Shown piece by piece: positions 19,422 through 30,697 of a stretch of DNA of 64,000 nucleotides. The notes beneath the pieces were generated by a model. That model was given only the letters and a program-made list of their open reading frames with translations, was not told where the DNA came from and did not search any database. Origin of the DNA: Promicromonospora sp. AC04 (GTDB lineage: Bacteria; Actinomycetota; Actinomycetes; Actinomycetales; Cellulomonadaceae); contig NZ_QBUG01000012.1 in NCBI RefSeq assembly GCF_003058225.1, positions 62,001-126,000 of the forward strand. Direction: 5' to 3'. Numbering within the stretch: the first letter of the stretch is position 1; each line of letters opens with the position of its first letter. The position numbers were made by a program, and so were the translations under genes.

Positions 19422-20863
19422 GCCCGGCGCGCCCCGTCCACGTCTCCCCCGGTGCCGCGCACCTCGCCCCCGAGGTGCTGCGGCTGCTGGACGCGTGGCT
19501 GCCCGAGCAGCGCTGGTACCCGGTGCCCGCCCAGGGCGTAAGGCACGAGCCGTGGCTCACCGTCACGTTCCCGGGCGTGGCCGACGTCGTCGTCGCGTTC
19601 CTGCGGCTGGCCGGCCCGGGGCTGGCGGCCGGCTCCGACGCACTGGTGGTCCAGGTCCCGCTGGTCCTGACCCCCACTGCTGAGCCGACCGCCGACACCG
19701 TCGACACGGAGGCGGCGGGCCTGATCGGCACGGTCGCTACGAGGTCGGGCACCGTAACGGTGCACGACGGCGGCGCCCACCCCGCGGCGTGGCGGGCCTA
19801 CCTCGGCTCGGCGCTCCCCGAGGCGTGCGGGCAGGAGGACTGCGACGAGATGGCCGGGGCGCGGCGGATCTCCGGGGAGCAGTCGAACACGTCGGTGATG
19901 TTCCCCGCCCTGCCGCACGACACCGGCCAGGGCGGGATGCTCAAGATCCTGCGGACGGTGGCGCTGGGACCGCACCCGGACGTCGTGATCCCGGAGGCCC
20001 TGACCCAGGCCGGCTGGGACGGTGTGCCCCGCTTCCTCGGCGCGGTCGAGCTGCCCGCGCCCGAAGCCGGCGCCGCGCCGCTCGCTCACCTCGCGGTCCT
20101 CTCCGCGCTCGTCGCCGACGCCACCGACGGGTTCGAGCTGGCCTGCGCGTACGCGGCGCGGGACGAGGACTTCGGGGAGCAGGCGGCGGAGCTTGGCGCC
20201 GTCGTCGCGCACCTGCACGCGGTCCTGCGCCGGGCGCTGGGCCCCGGCCCCGGGCTGGAGCCGGCGGGCTTCATGGGCGTGCTGCGCCGCCGCGCCGCCG
20301 AGGCCTTCGCCGACGTCCCGGCCCTGGCCCCGCACCGCGCGGGCGTCACCGCGCTGTACGACGCCCTGAGCGCGCGCCTGTCCGCGGTCGTCGAGGGCGG
20401 CGGGGTGGTGCCGCTGCAGCCGATCCACGGTGACCTGCACCTCGGGCAGGCGCTCTTCTCGCCGGGCGGCTGGAAGGTGCTCGACTTCGAGGGCGAGCCG
20501 CAGCGCCCCGTGTCCGAGCGCACCGCCCCCGACCTGCCGCTGCGCGACGTCGCCGGGATGCTCCGCTCGCTGGACTACGCGGCCGCCGTCGGGCGGGCCA
20601 CGGACCCGCACTGGGCCGCGCACGCCCAGGTCAGCTTTCTCGAGGGGTACCGGCAGGCCAGCGGCGAGGCGCACGAGGGGACGGTGCACCCGGTCGCGGA
20701 CGCGACGAGGTCGGGCAGCGAGCTCTCCGTCGCCACCGCCGAGCTGCTGCTGCGCGCCCTGATCGTCGACAAGGCGCTGTACGAGGTGGTCTACGAGTCC
20801 CGGCACCGCCCCGCGTGGATGCACATCCCGCTGACCGCGGTGGAACGCGTGCTCACCTCATGA
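19418..20863 (+). CDS. mak: Maltokinase
   Basis: A 481-residue kinase (Mak/Pep2 family) that phosphorylates maltose to alpha-maltose-1-phosphate, the GlgE donor. The N-terminal cap begins with [13 protein letters not shown]. The kinase core shows [14 protein letters not shown], the catalytic loop [13 protein letters not shown] with its HxD, and [35 protein letters not shown], which carries the metal-binding Asp and the family signature. GTG 19418 overlaps the treS stop codon by four bases, and the reading frame upstream of it has no protein-like content, so the start is well supported. Confidence 0.95.
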
Positions 20864-20928
20864 CCTGGGCGGGGGCACACGCCGGACAGGTGTCGCACGC
20901 CACACACCGGACGTGGAAAGGTGAACCC

Positions 20929-23190
<2,262 letters not shown>

Positions 23191-23196
<6 letters not shown>

Positions 23197-23253
23197 GTGC
23201 TGGATATTCGCCCTTCTGACGAGCAAGAAAGGGCGAATATCCAGCACTCAACG
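23191..23253. terminator. Perfect 25-bp hairpin after glgB
   Basis: Arms 23191-23215 and 23229-23253 are exactly complementary over 25 bp with a 13-nt loop. The left arm includes the glgB stop codon and the right arm ends 12 bp from the stop codon of the convergent gene, so it can serve both directions. Confidence 0.75.
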
Positions 23254-23264
23254 CGCAGAGCGGG

Positions 23265-24227
23265 TCAGTAGAGGCTGATCGCCAGGCGCTTGCGGGCCTT
23301 GCTTACCCTTGGGTCCGTGGTGCCCGCTACCTCGAAGAGCTCCAGGAGCCGGACGCGGATCTTTTCCTTGCCGTCGGCGTCCGCCTCGGGCAGCAGGTCG
23401 AGCAGGCGCGCGAAGGCGTCGTCCACCTTGCCGCCCAGCATGTCCATGTCGGCGACTGCGAGCGCCGCATCGACGTCGGACGGCGCGTCCGCCGCGGCCT
23501 GGCGCACGACGGCGAGGTCGGAGTCGTGGGTGCGCTGCATGAGGTGCACCTGCGCGAGGCCGGCCGTCGCGTCCGCGTCCCGCGGGTCCTGCCGCAGGGC
23601 CTTGGCGTAGGCGGCGGCAGCGCCCTCCAGGTCGTCGCGCTCGATCGCGTCGTACGCCTCCTGGTGCAGCGGCGGCAGCGGCTGCTCGACCTCGGGCTCC
23701 GGCTCCTCGCTCGCGGGTGCCGCGCCAGGGGCCCGGCCCTTGACGCCGTTCTGCTCGGCGGCGGCGAGGACCTGGTCCAGCACGCCGCGGATCTGCTGCT
23801 CGTCGGCCGCGCCCTGGAACAGCGGCAGGGGCTGGCCCTGCAGCACCGCGACGACGGTGGGCACGCCCTGCACCTGGAACGCGGCGGCGACCTGCGGGCT
23901 GGCCTGCGCGTCGACGCGGCCCAGCACGAACCGGCCGGCGTACTCCTGCGCGAGACGGCCCAGGGTGACGCCGAGCTCGGCGTTCGCCTGGTCGGTCGGG
24001 ATCCACAGCAGGATCACCACCGGATAGGTGGACGAGTCGCGGATCAGCTGCTCGAAGTTCGCCTCGCTCACGTCCACGACGAAGCCGCCGGCTTCGGGCG
24101 CGCCGCCGGGTTCACCAGGCGGCGGCGCCTTGGGACGGTTGAGGGCGGACAGGTCGACGGCGCCGCGCACCGCGAACTCGGGCTGCGCGCTCCGGGCGGG
24201 GCCGGGCTGAGGAGTGGTACTGCTCAT
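23265..24227 (-). CDS. Thioredoxin-fold/TPR protein (YbbN/CnoX-like) without CXXC
   Basis: A 320-residue cytoplasmic protein with a thioredoxin fold (about residues 48-155) followed by an acidic linker and a TPR-like helical half (about 185-315). Where thioredoxins have WCGPC this protein has WIPTDQA (75-81), so it cannot do dithiol chemistry. The cis-Pro loop QGVPTVVAV is kept. This is the layout of YbbN/CnoX, a holdase that protects proteins and hands them to chaperones; that role is inferred from the family. The ATG at 24227 is preceded by TAGGAT at a 6-nt distance and no ribosome site, so it is probably leaderless. It is convergent with glgB. Confidence 0.85.
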   Translation of the reverse strand: MSSTTPQPGPARSAQPEFAVRGAVDLSALNRPKAPPPGEPGGAPEAGGFVVDVSEANFEQLIRDSSTYPVVILLWIPTDQANAELGVTLGRLAQEYAGRFVLGRVDAQASPQVAAAFQVQGVPTVVAVLQGQPLPLFQGAADEQQIRGVLDQVLAAAEQNGVKGRAPGAAPASEEPEPEVEQPLPPLHQEAYDAIERDDLEGAAAAYAKALRQDPRDADATAGLAQVHLMQRTHDSDLAVVRQAAADAPSDVDAALAVADMDMLGGKVDDAFARLLDLLPEADADGKEKIRVRLLELFEVAGTTDPRVSKARKRLAISLY

Positions 24228-24233
24228 GGGGTA

Positions 24234-24239
24234 ATCCTA
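24234..24239 (-). promoter_or_regulatory. Putative -10 of leaderless YbbN-like gene
   Basis: TAGGAT on the minus strand, 6 nt before the ATG at 24227. No Shine-Dalgarno sequence is present. Confidence 0.5.
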
Positions 24240-24321
24240 ATGAACGCGTCGGTGGTTACTCGTCGACTCCGCTCTCGGCGAGAACGTTGTCGGGATCACG
24301 GCGCCGGCGCTCACCTTCGGC

Positions 24322-25374
24322 TCAGCCGTTCGACACGGCGTAGGGCACCCGGTGGAAGCCCAGCAGGCCGATCTGCTCCGCCGAGCCGGCGGGCGGCACG
24401 TACAGGGCAACCGTGTTGCGGAAGGCGATCTTCATGACGTCGGTCCCCTTGGCATCACCCCAGAGCGCCTTGGCCGACGGCGTGGCCGGCGTGAGCCGCC
24501 ATCCCTCCTCGGCCTTCAGCGTCTCCAGGCTCAGCAGCTCCGCCAGCACCACGGCCCCGCCGTCCGCCGTCCGCACTGCCTTGACGGGACCCTTCGCCGG
24601 CTCGTACGCGACCTCGAAGCTGCCCTCGCCGTCCTTGTCCTCGATCTGGGCGACCTGGTTCGCACCGCTCTTGCGCAGCTGCAGCCGCAGCTCGTCGTCG
24701 TCGGCGGCGGCGAAATTGTCTGTGTAGCGCGAGTCCTCGCCGGCAGTCAGCACCGAGGCGTACTGCTCGACGGCGGCCTGAGGCGACGCCTTGAGACTCG
24801 TGTCGTCCGCCGCGACCGCGGGGCTGCCGAGCTCGGCTTCCGCGAACCGCGGCATGGTCACCCTCGGCGCCAGGTGGACGAAGCCCCACAGCTTGTACTG
24901 CTCACGGGCCGAGGACTGCTCGAAGGCGGCGAGCGCCGGCGTGGCGTTGTCCGGGGGCTGCACGGTGATGACGAAGCTGCTGCGCGGCCAGCCCTGCTCC
25001 AAGGGCAGGATCACCTGCTGTGTCTCGAACGTCAGGTCGGTCAGCAGCTTGTTGTCCCCGCGGGCCTCGGCCACCCTCAGCTCGGCCTGGCGCATGGCGA
25101 GCGCGGGGCCGGTCAGGCGCGCGGCCAGCGTGCCCGCGTCGGTGGCGTCGTCCGCTGCCTGGACGGCCCCCGACACCCGGTCCAGGATCTTGCGCTCCTG
25201 CGACGTGCTGACCACTGCCGCGACCACCGGCGCCTCGGGCGCGGGGGTGGGCGGCTCGACCGTGCAGCCCGCGAGCAGCACGGACGCCGCGCCGACCGCC
25301 GTCAGGCCGGCGACAGCCCGTCGGGTCGCGGGAAGAGCTCCGGAACGCAGCAAGGGTGGCCTCCGTGGATTCAC
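24322..25374 (-). CDS. Uncharacterised lipoprotein, paralogue of upstream gene
   Basis: Not assigned to a known function. The 350-residue product has a lipoprotein signal ending LLAGC and then a secreted domain colinear with the preceding gene's product. Shared blocks include QERKILDRVSG, QQVILPLEQGWPRSS, REQYKLW, AVEQYASVLT and a final VSNG. The two are tandem duplicates that have diverged substantially. The listed start is GTG 25374; TTG 25353, with ACGGAGG upstream at good spacing, is an equally plausible start and would shorten the signal peptide. It is the last gene of a three-gene leftward operon. Alternating conserved blocks of alpha/beta character suggest one globular extracytoplasmic domain per protein. 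Confidence 0.8.
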   Translation of the reverse strand: MNPRRPPLLRSGALPATRRAVAGLTAVGAASVLLAGCTVEPPTPAPEAPVVAAVVSTSQERKILDRVSGAVQAADDATDAGTLAARLTGPALAMRQAELRVAEARGDNKLLTDLTFETQQVILPLEQGWPRSSFVITVQPPDNATPALAAFEQSSAREQYKLWGFVHLAPRVTMPRFAEAELGSPAVAADDTSLKASPQAAVEQYASVLTAGEDSRYTDNFAAADDDELRLQLRKSGANQVAQIEDKDGEGSFEVAYEPAKGPVKAVRTADGGAVVLAELLSLETLKAEEGWRLTPATPSAKALWGDAKGTDVMKIAFRNTVALYVPPAGSAEQIGLLGFHRVPYAVSNG

Positions 25375-25417
25375 GGGGCCACCCTAGCCGCGGCAGAGGC
25401 GATGATCTGCGAAAACG

Positions 25418-26425
25418 TCAGCCGTTCGAGACCGAGGACAGGACGTGCTCGTAGCCGACGAGGCTGACCTGGTCGTCCGAGTCCTTGGGCGGTATGTACA
25501 TGGCCACGACGTCCTTGTAGTTGAGCTGGACGACGTTGGTGTTGCCGGCGTCGCCCCACAGGGCCTGAGCCGACTCGGACGGCGGGCCGATCTCGCAGCC
25601 CTCCTCCTTGGCGGTGATGGTCTCCGTGCTGATCATCGCCGCGAGCATGAGCGCGCCGCCGTCGGCCGTGCGGACGGCCTTCACCGGGTCCTTCGTGCGC
25701 TCGTACCCGACCTTGAACTCGCCGCCGCACTCTTCCTTGTTGATCGCGTCGACCTGCTTCTGGCCGTACTCCCGGAAGAATGCGCGCAGGTCGTCGTCGG
25801 CGAAGTTGTCCGCGTACTTCGAGCGCTCGTCGACCGTCAGCACGGACGCGTACTGCTCGACCGCGGAGTCGGGCGTCATCTTGAGGCTCTCGTCGTTCGG
25901 CGCCACCGAGGCGCTGCCCAGGTCGGCCTCGGCGAACTGCGGCATGGTCACGCCCGGCAGCAGCCGGACCCAGGCCCACAGCTTGTACTGCTCACGGGCC
26001 GTGGACTGGTTGAAGGCCATGAGGACCGGCGTGGTGAGGTCCTTGGGCTGGACCGTTATCGCATAGCTGCTGCGCGGCCACTCCTGGTCCGACGGCAGGA
26101 TCACCTGCTGCATCTGCATCGTCAGGTTCGTCAGCGGCTCGTCGTCACCACGGGCGGCGGCCAGCTTGAGCTGGGTCTCCCGGATCGAGAGCGCGGGCCC
26201 GGACAGGCGCGCCGCCAGCGAGTCGGCCTTGCTGGCCTTGTTCGCTTCGTCGACGACGCCCGACACCTTGTCCAGGATCTTGCGCTCCTGCGACTGGGTG
26301 ACGACGGCCGCCGCGACGGGCGCTTCCGGCTTCGGGACGGGAAGCTCCTCGGCACAGCCGGCGAGCAGTCCCGTGGCGAGCACAGCTGCTACCACGGCCA
26401 TGGAGCGGGTCGTGGTGGACTTCAT
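25418..26425 (-). CDS. Uncharacterised lipoprotein
   Basis: A 335-residue secreted lipoprotein (signal MKSTTTRSMAVVAAVLATGLLAGC) of unknown function and the closest visible relative of its downstream neighbour. The mature part has conserved blocks at about 50-60 (QERKILDKVSG), 105-120 (QQVILPSDQEWPRSS), 145 (REQYKLWAW) and 190-200 (AVEQYASVLTV). Two cysteines found only in this copy (KEECGG and EEGCEIG) could form a disulphide. ATG 26425 overlaps the stop of the membrane-protein gene by ATGA, which implies translational coupling and a shared envelope process. The absence of transporter genes argues against a solute-binding role. Confidence 0.82.
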   Translation of the reverse strand: MKSTTTRSMAVVAAVLATGLLAGCAEELPVPKPEAPVAAAVVTQSQERKILDKVSGVVDEANKASKADSLAARLSGPALSIRETQLKLAAARGDDEPLTNLTMQMQQVILPSDQEWPRSSYAITVQPKDLTTPVLMAFNQSTAREQYKLWAWVRLLPGVTMPQFAEADLGSASVAPNDESLKMTPDSAVEQYASVLTVDERSKYADNFADDDLRAFFREYGQKQVDAINKEECGGEFKVGYERTKDPVKAVRTADGGALMLAAMISTETITAKEEGCEIGPPSESAQALWGDAGNTNVVQLNYKDVVAMYIPPKDSDDQVSLVGYEHVLSSVSNG

Positions 26426-27801
26426 CGGTTACTACCTCCGTCATCGTTCCCCGTGACGCCCCAGGTCTGGCGCCATGCCGCGGCTCGGCTGCTGGGCGTC
26501 TGCTGCTCGGGCTCGGGCTGAGGCTCCGGCTCGGCGGCGGGCACGGCGGGCTGCGTGCCCGTCGCCGCCCTGCGTTCCGCCTGCTCGCGCATGCGCATCT
26601 CGCGCCGCGTCATCGGCTTGCCCGACGGCGCCGGGGCGGCCTGGGCGGCGGCCGTCGCCCCGGACGGTGCCGGGGCAGGCTGGGTGTGCTCCGGCACGGC
26701 GCCGCCGAACTGCGGCGGCTGAGCCGGGGCCTGGGCGGGAGCCGCGGGTGCTGCTGCCGGGCCCTGACCACGGCGGCTGCGCCGCATCCCGCGGATGGAT
26801 GCCGCCGGGGCGGCGACCGGCTCCGGCGCGGGAGCCGGCTCGGGTGTGATCGGGGCCGCTCCGCCGAACGGCGCGGGCGGGCCCCAGGACTGGGTGGGCT
26901 CGTCGTCGGGTGCGGGCATGCCCTGCACGGGCAGCCCCTGGCCGGGCATCCCCGGGGCCGACGGCGGGAAGACCGCCGTGCCGCCGTCGGGCGCATCGCC
27001 CAGCGCGGGCGGGTACCCGCCGTGGGACTCGTCGGGGTACTGGTTCGGCTCGTCGCCGTCCACCCCGAAGACCGCGTCGCGACGCGGCAGGTCCGAGGCA
27101 GGCTGCCGGGTACGGGCCCCGGACGGCGAACGGCCCTTGCTGCCGCCGCGCTTCTTGCTGCGACGCGCGCCGATGGCCATGAAGACGCCGAGGATCAGGG
27201 CGAAGCCGCCGCCCAGCACGCCCGGCCACAGGTACGGGGTGGCGACGGGGCGCGGCCAGGTGAGCTCGAGCGTGGGCGCCTCGGCGCCCTTGCCGACGCC
27301 CGCTGCCAGCAGCACGACGCGGCCGGGCTGCTCGGTCCAGCGCATCTGGACGGTGGTCTCGCCGCTCACCTCGGTGATCCACATGTCGGATCCGGCGGGG
27401 TCGGGGCCGGTGCTCGGCTTCTCGGCCGGCTCGTCGGAGGCTTCTTCCCCTTCCTCGTCCGTGGCGAGACCCGTGCCCGGGGCGACGCTCAGCGTCTCCC
27501 ACGAGGACAGGCCGGTCACCGAGTCGTAGGGGTCTTCACCGACCCAGCCGAGCACGTCGACGTCGGACCCGAGCGCGAGCGTGACCTTCTGTCCCTCTGG
27601 GACAGTGGCCCGGACGGTCACCTGGTCGTCAACCAGACCGAGCACACCGGGCTCGGTCACGACCATGGTTCCGTCGCCGCTGGGGGTCGCGGTCGCGACA
27701 ACTGTGTCGGACTCGCGCAGGACGGTTGCCGTCGCGACCCCGTAACCGATCCCGCCGAGTCCGGCAAGGATCAGGAGAGTCGCCAAAAAGCGTTGCACCA
27801 C
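26422..27801 (-). CDS. Uncharacterised membrane protein with long disordered tail
   Basis: A 459-residue protein with an N-terminal transmembrane helix (about 5-27), an extracytoplasmic beta-rich domain of roughly 155 residues (VTVRATVPEGQKVTLALGSD and a conserved-looking WITEVSG stretch) and a second helix (PYLWPGVLGGGFALILGVFMAI). After a basic stop-transfer (RRSKKRGG) about 240 cytoplasmic residues rich in Pro, Ala, Gly and Gln follow, ending in a charged MTRREMRMREQAERR segment and AAWRQTWG. GTG 27801 follows AAGGGAATCG. No family recognised. With two membrane-anchored lipoproteins encoded downstream it looks like the inner-membrane hub of an envelope complex (inference). Confidence 0.8.
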   Translation of the reverse strand: MVQRFLATLLILAGLGGIGYGVATATVLRESDTVVATATPSGDGTMVVTEPGVLGLVDDQVTVRATVPEGQKVTLALGSDVDVLGWVGEDPYDSVTGLSSWETLSVAPGTGLATDEEGEEASDEPAEKPSTGPDPAGSDMWITEVSGETTVQMRWTEQPGRVVLLAAGVGKGAEAPTLELTWPRPVATPYLWPGVLGGGFALILGVFMAIGARRSKKRGGSKGRSPSGARTRQPASDLPRRDAVFGVDGDEPNQYPDESHGGYPPALGDAPDGGTAVFPPSAPGMPGQGLPVQGMPAPDDEPTQSWGPPAPFGGAAPITPEPAPAPEPVAAPAASIRGMRRSRRGQGPAAAPAAPAQAPAQPPQFGGAVPEHTQPAPAPSGATAAAQAAPAPSGKPMTRREMRMREQAERRAATGTQPAVPAAEPEPQPEPEQQTPSSRAAAWRQTWGVTGNDDGGSNR

Positions 27802-28138
27802 CGATTCCCTTCGAATTTTGGGCGCGTGCCCGTCGATCAGGTGGATGTTCCAGCATAGGGACCGAACGCGGAGCCCTGTCCAATGACGGGTGTGCTTGTG
27901 AGGTTCGGCAGGGATTCTCACCCTTCCTTCACGGAGGTGTGCCTGAACCGCCACCGTGGTAAGGGGCCCCGGGCCAGCGGTGAGTATTCCACGCATTTCG
28001 CAGATTGCATCCCGTCACGGAGTATCCACATCCGCACAAGGCACGTATCCTGGGCGCCGGACGAGCCCGCATAATGCGGCGTCCCAGGGGGGAGCCTGAC
28101 CCGCGCCTCACCAAGTTCCGACACTGGAGGTCTGCACC
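27802..28138. promoter_or_regulatory. 337-bp divergent intergenic region
   Basis: No gene is seen. Candidate elements are TATGCT on the minus strand (27852-27857), placed to transcribe the membrane-protein/lipoprotein operon, and CATAAT on the plus strand (28070-28075) ahead of the DivIVA-like gene. Matching -35 boxes are weak. GGAGG near 28126-28130 is the ribosome site of the rightward gene. Confidence 0.4.
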
Positions 28139-29695
28139 GTGTCCGACGAGCGCTCGCTCTTCCCTACTGCCATGCGCGGTTATGACCGCGACCAGGTTCA
28201 TGCGCACCTGGACCGACTGAACCACGCGCTCGAAGAGGCGCGTAGGCAGGTCGAGGCTTCCGACGGCCGCGCAATGCAGCTCACGCAGGACCTCACCGAT
28301 GCCAAGCGCAACCTGCGCGAGACCGAGAAGCCGTCGTACGCCGGCCTCGGTTCCCGCATCGAGCTCCTCCTGCGTTCCGCCGAGGACCAGTCGACGGACA
28401 TCATCAACCAGGCCAACCAGCAGGCCGCGGACATCATGGCCCGCGCCAAGCTGTCCGGTGGGCAGGTGCGGTCCCGTGCCGAGTCCGAGGTCGCCGAGAT
28501 GCTCGCCAGCGCTCGCCGTGAGGCCGAGGAGATCCGCACCACGATGGCCGCCGAGGCGGAGGGCCACCTGCTCGCCGCGCAGCGCCGCGCCGAGGAGCTC
28601 GTGGGTTCCGCCGAGCGCGAGTCCGCGCAGATCGCCAGCGCCATCAACGCCGAGGAGAGCGAGCGCCGGGCCAGCCTGGAGCGCGAGCTCGGCACCCTGC
28701 GCTCGACGGTGGAGCGCGAGACCACCGAGCTGCGCGTCAACACCGAGCGCGACGCAGGCAAGCTCCGCGCCAAGGTGAACGCGGAGACCACCGAGCAGCG
28801 CGAGACGGCGGAGCGCGACTCGTCCGCGATGCTGGCCAGCGCCCGCGCCGAGTCCGAGCAGATCCTGTCCGAGGCCCGCCGCCAGGCCGCCGAGGCCTCC
28901 AACGCCGTCACGAGCGAGATGGAGGACCTGCGCGAGCAGGCCCGCGCGGCGCTCGCCCAGGCCGAGCTCGACATCGCCACCCGCAAGGAGGCAGTGGAGA
29001 AGGAGCTCGCCGAGCGGCACGAGACGGCGAAGTCCGAGACCGCCAAGCTGGTCAGCACGGCCGAGGAGCACGCGGCGGAGGCCGAGAAGCGCGTCGCGGT
29101 GGCCCTCGAGCAGTCGGAGAAGATCCGCTCGGAGTCCGACGTCTACGTCAAGGACCTCGTGGCCGACGCCCGCAAGTCCGCGGACCGCATCGTGGCCGAC
29201 GCCCGGGAGTTCGCGGAGCAGACCATCGACGACGCCCGCGCCGAGGCGGAGTCCAGCCGGTCCGCCGCGCAGCACCAGCTCGAGGACCTCACGCGCCAGC
29301 ACGACTCCATCAACTCGTACCTGGAAGAGCTGCGGGGCATGCTCGGCACGCCGCCCGCCCCCGGTGCCGCGGCGCCCGCGCTGCCCACGGCTCCGGCCAA
29401 GCCCGCGAGCCTGGCGGGGGCGACTCCCGCGCAGCAGGCCCGCTTCGCCGTCGTCGGTGACGGCACCGAGGCCGAGCCCGACGTCTCCGACGCAGGCTCC
29501 TCGATGCCGGCTTCGATCCCGCCGAGCAGCCCGACGCCGGTGCCGGTCGGCACGGCGACCGTCGTCATCCCGTCGGTCAAGGGCACGAAGGCGAGCACGA
29601 AGGCCGGGCAGGCCGCCTCCGACTCGGCCTCCTCCCCCGCGGAGAACGAGGACGCCGAGGAGCCCGTCTCGGAGAAGGCCGGCGCCTCGAGCTGA
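28139..29695 (+). CDS. DivIVA-like coiled-coil protein
   Basis: A 518-residue cytoplasmic protein. The N-terminal 35 residues (LFPTAMRGYDRDQVHAHLDRL) match the membrane-curvature-binding start of DivIVA/Wag31 proteins. Residues about 25-400 are almost continuous heptad-bearing helix rich in Ala, Glu, Arg and Ser, and the last 115 residues are a Pro/Ala/Ser-rich disordered tail. Relatives organise polar growth, septation or the cytoskeleton in actinobacteria. This one is about twice the length of Wag31 and nearer the Scy/FilP style, but without an obvious 51-mer repeat. GTG 28139 follows GGAGGTCTGCACC. It is divergent from the envelope operon and ends at a 64-bp palindrome. Confidence 0.82.
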   Translation: MSDERSLFPTAMRGYDRDQVHAHLDRLNHALEEARRQVEASDGRAMQLTQDLTDAKRNLRETEKPSYAGLGSRIELLLRSAEDQSTDIINQANQQAADIMARAKLSGGQVRSRAESEVAEMLASARREAEEIRTTMAAEAEGHLLAAQRRAEELVGSAERESAQIASAINAEESERRASLERELGTLRSTVERETTELRVNTERDAGKLRAKVNAETTEQRETAERDSSAMLASARAESEQILSEARRQAAEASNAVTSEMEDLREQARAALAQAELDIATRKEAVEKELAERHETAKSETAKLVSTAEEHAAEAEKRVAVALEQSEKIRSESDVYVKDLVADARKSADRIVADAREFAEQTIDDARAEAESSRSAAQHQLEDLTRQHDSINSYLEELRGMLGTPPAPGAAAPALPTAPAKPASLAGATPAQQARFAVVGDGTEAEPDVSDAGSSMPASIPPSSPTPVPVGTATVVIPSVKGTKASTKAGQAASDSASSPAENEDAEEPVSEKAGASS

Positions 29696-29708
29696 TCCGC
29701 CGAGACCC

Positions 29709-29772
29709 GGCGAGAAAACGGCTGGGGCGTTACCAACCACGTGGTTGGTAACGCCCCAGCCGTTTTCTCGCC
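29709..29772. repeat. Perfect 64-bp loopless palindrome
   Basis: The two 32-nt halves (29709-29740 and 29741-29772) are exact reverse complements meeting at CCAC|GTGG with no spacer. It lies between the convergent DivIVA-like and alpha/beta-hydrolase genes, 14 bp after the first stop, and probably works as a bidirectional terminator. Confidence 0.8.
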
Positions 29773-29828
29773 CTGGTGCTGTCGCAGTGGTTCTGTCTCC
29801 AGCCTGGTTCCACCTCGGCTCACCGGGC

Positions 29829-30656
29829 TCAGTGGTGGGCCACCACCTGGACGTGCAGCAGGCTCAGGGCCGCCGCGACGGCCTGCGGGTCCTCGACGAC
29901 GCTCAGGTGCCCGGTCCCGGGCACCAGCGTGAGCGCGGCGTCGCCGGCGGACAGCCCCGCGGGGGACCCGGCCGCCCTGACCATGTGCTCGGCCTCGGCC
30001 AGCGGCGTGATGGAGTCCTCCGCGCCCACCACGACGGCGACCGGCGAGCCGAAGCGCTCGAGCACCGCAGTGCGGTCGGGACGGGCCGCCATCGCCCGCT
30101 GCGCCCACGCGACGCCCGCGGGCGACTGCGCGCGGATCCACGAGTCCAGGACCGGGAACAGGTGCCGGCGGCGCTCCGTGCTGGTGGCGCCCACCAGGTT
30201 GGCCGGCATGCCGAGCACGGCGTCCACGGTCTGGCTGGCGTCCGCAGCGGCGGCGATCCGTAGCCGCTTGGCGTGCGCCTCGTCGGTGTCCGCTGTCGAC
30301 TTGGTGTTCACCAGCCCCAGGCCGGCCACGAACCCCGGGTGCCGCTCGGCCAGGGCGAGCGCCACGTACCCGCCCATCGAGTGCCCGACGACGACGGCGT
30401 TGCCCTCGCCCGCCGCGATCATCGTCCGGTACACCGCGTCGGCCGCATGCTCGATGCTCGGCGGGTACCCGTCCAGGTCACTGTGCCCGGCGCCCGGCAG
30501 GTCGACGCCGATGGCACGGATCCCCGGCGCGAGGTACCCGGCACAGGCGGCCCACATGCGGTGGTCGAGCGGAAAGCCGTGCAGCAGGACGAGCGGCACC
30601 CCGCCGCCGTCGTGCAGCGTGAAGGTAGCCAGGTTCCTGGTGGCTTGAGACGTCAT
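29829..30656 (-). CDS. Alpha/beta hydrolase
   Basis: A 275-residue soluble hydrolase of the classic alpha/beta fold. It shows the oxyanion HGFPLDHRMW, DLPGAGHSD, the nucleophile elbow VVGHSMGGYVALALAE, a strand and acid VVVGAEDSITPLAEAEHM, and the catalytic His in VPGTGHLSVVEDP. The layout resembles 3-oxoadipate enol-lactonase and small esterases, but no pathway gene is adjacent and the substrate is unknown. ATG 30656 follows CAGGAGGACGACG, which overrules the longer upstream frame. It lies 41 bp downstream of another alpha/beta hydrolase gene and is probably co-transcribed. Confidence 0.88.
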   Translation of the reverse strand: MTSQATRNLATFTLHDGGGVPLVLLHGFPLDHRMWAACAGYLAPGIRAIGVDLPGAGHSDLDGYPPSIEHAADAVYRTMIAAGEGNAVVVGHSMGGYVALALAERHPGFVAGLGLVNTKSTADTDEAHAKRLRIAAAADASQTVDAVLGMPANLVGATSTERRRHLFPVLDSWIRAQSPAGVAWAQRAMAARPDRTAVLERFGSPVAVVVGAEDSITPLAEAEHMVRAAGSPAGLSAGDAALTLVPGTGHLSVVEDPQAVAAALSLLHVQVVAHH

Positions 30657-30697
30657 CGTCGTCCTCCTGTGGTGGGTGCGGTGGTGGGGGTGGCCGC

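Noticed and set aside
20860-20928. Upstream glgB start overlapping the mak stop
   Set aside because: Attractive as an ATGA overlap, but it lacks a ribosome site and would add 23 residues unlike GlgB; kept only as an alternative.
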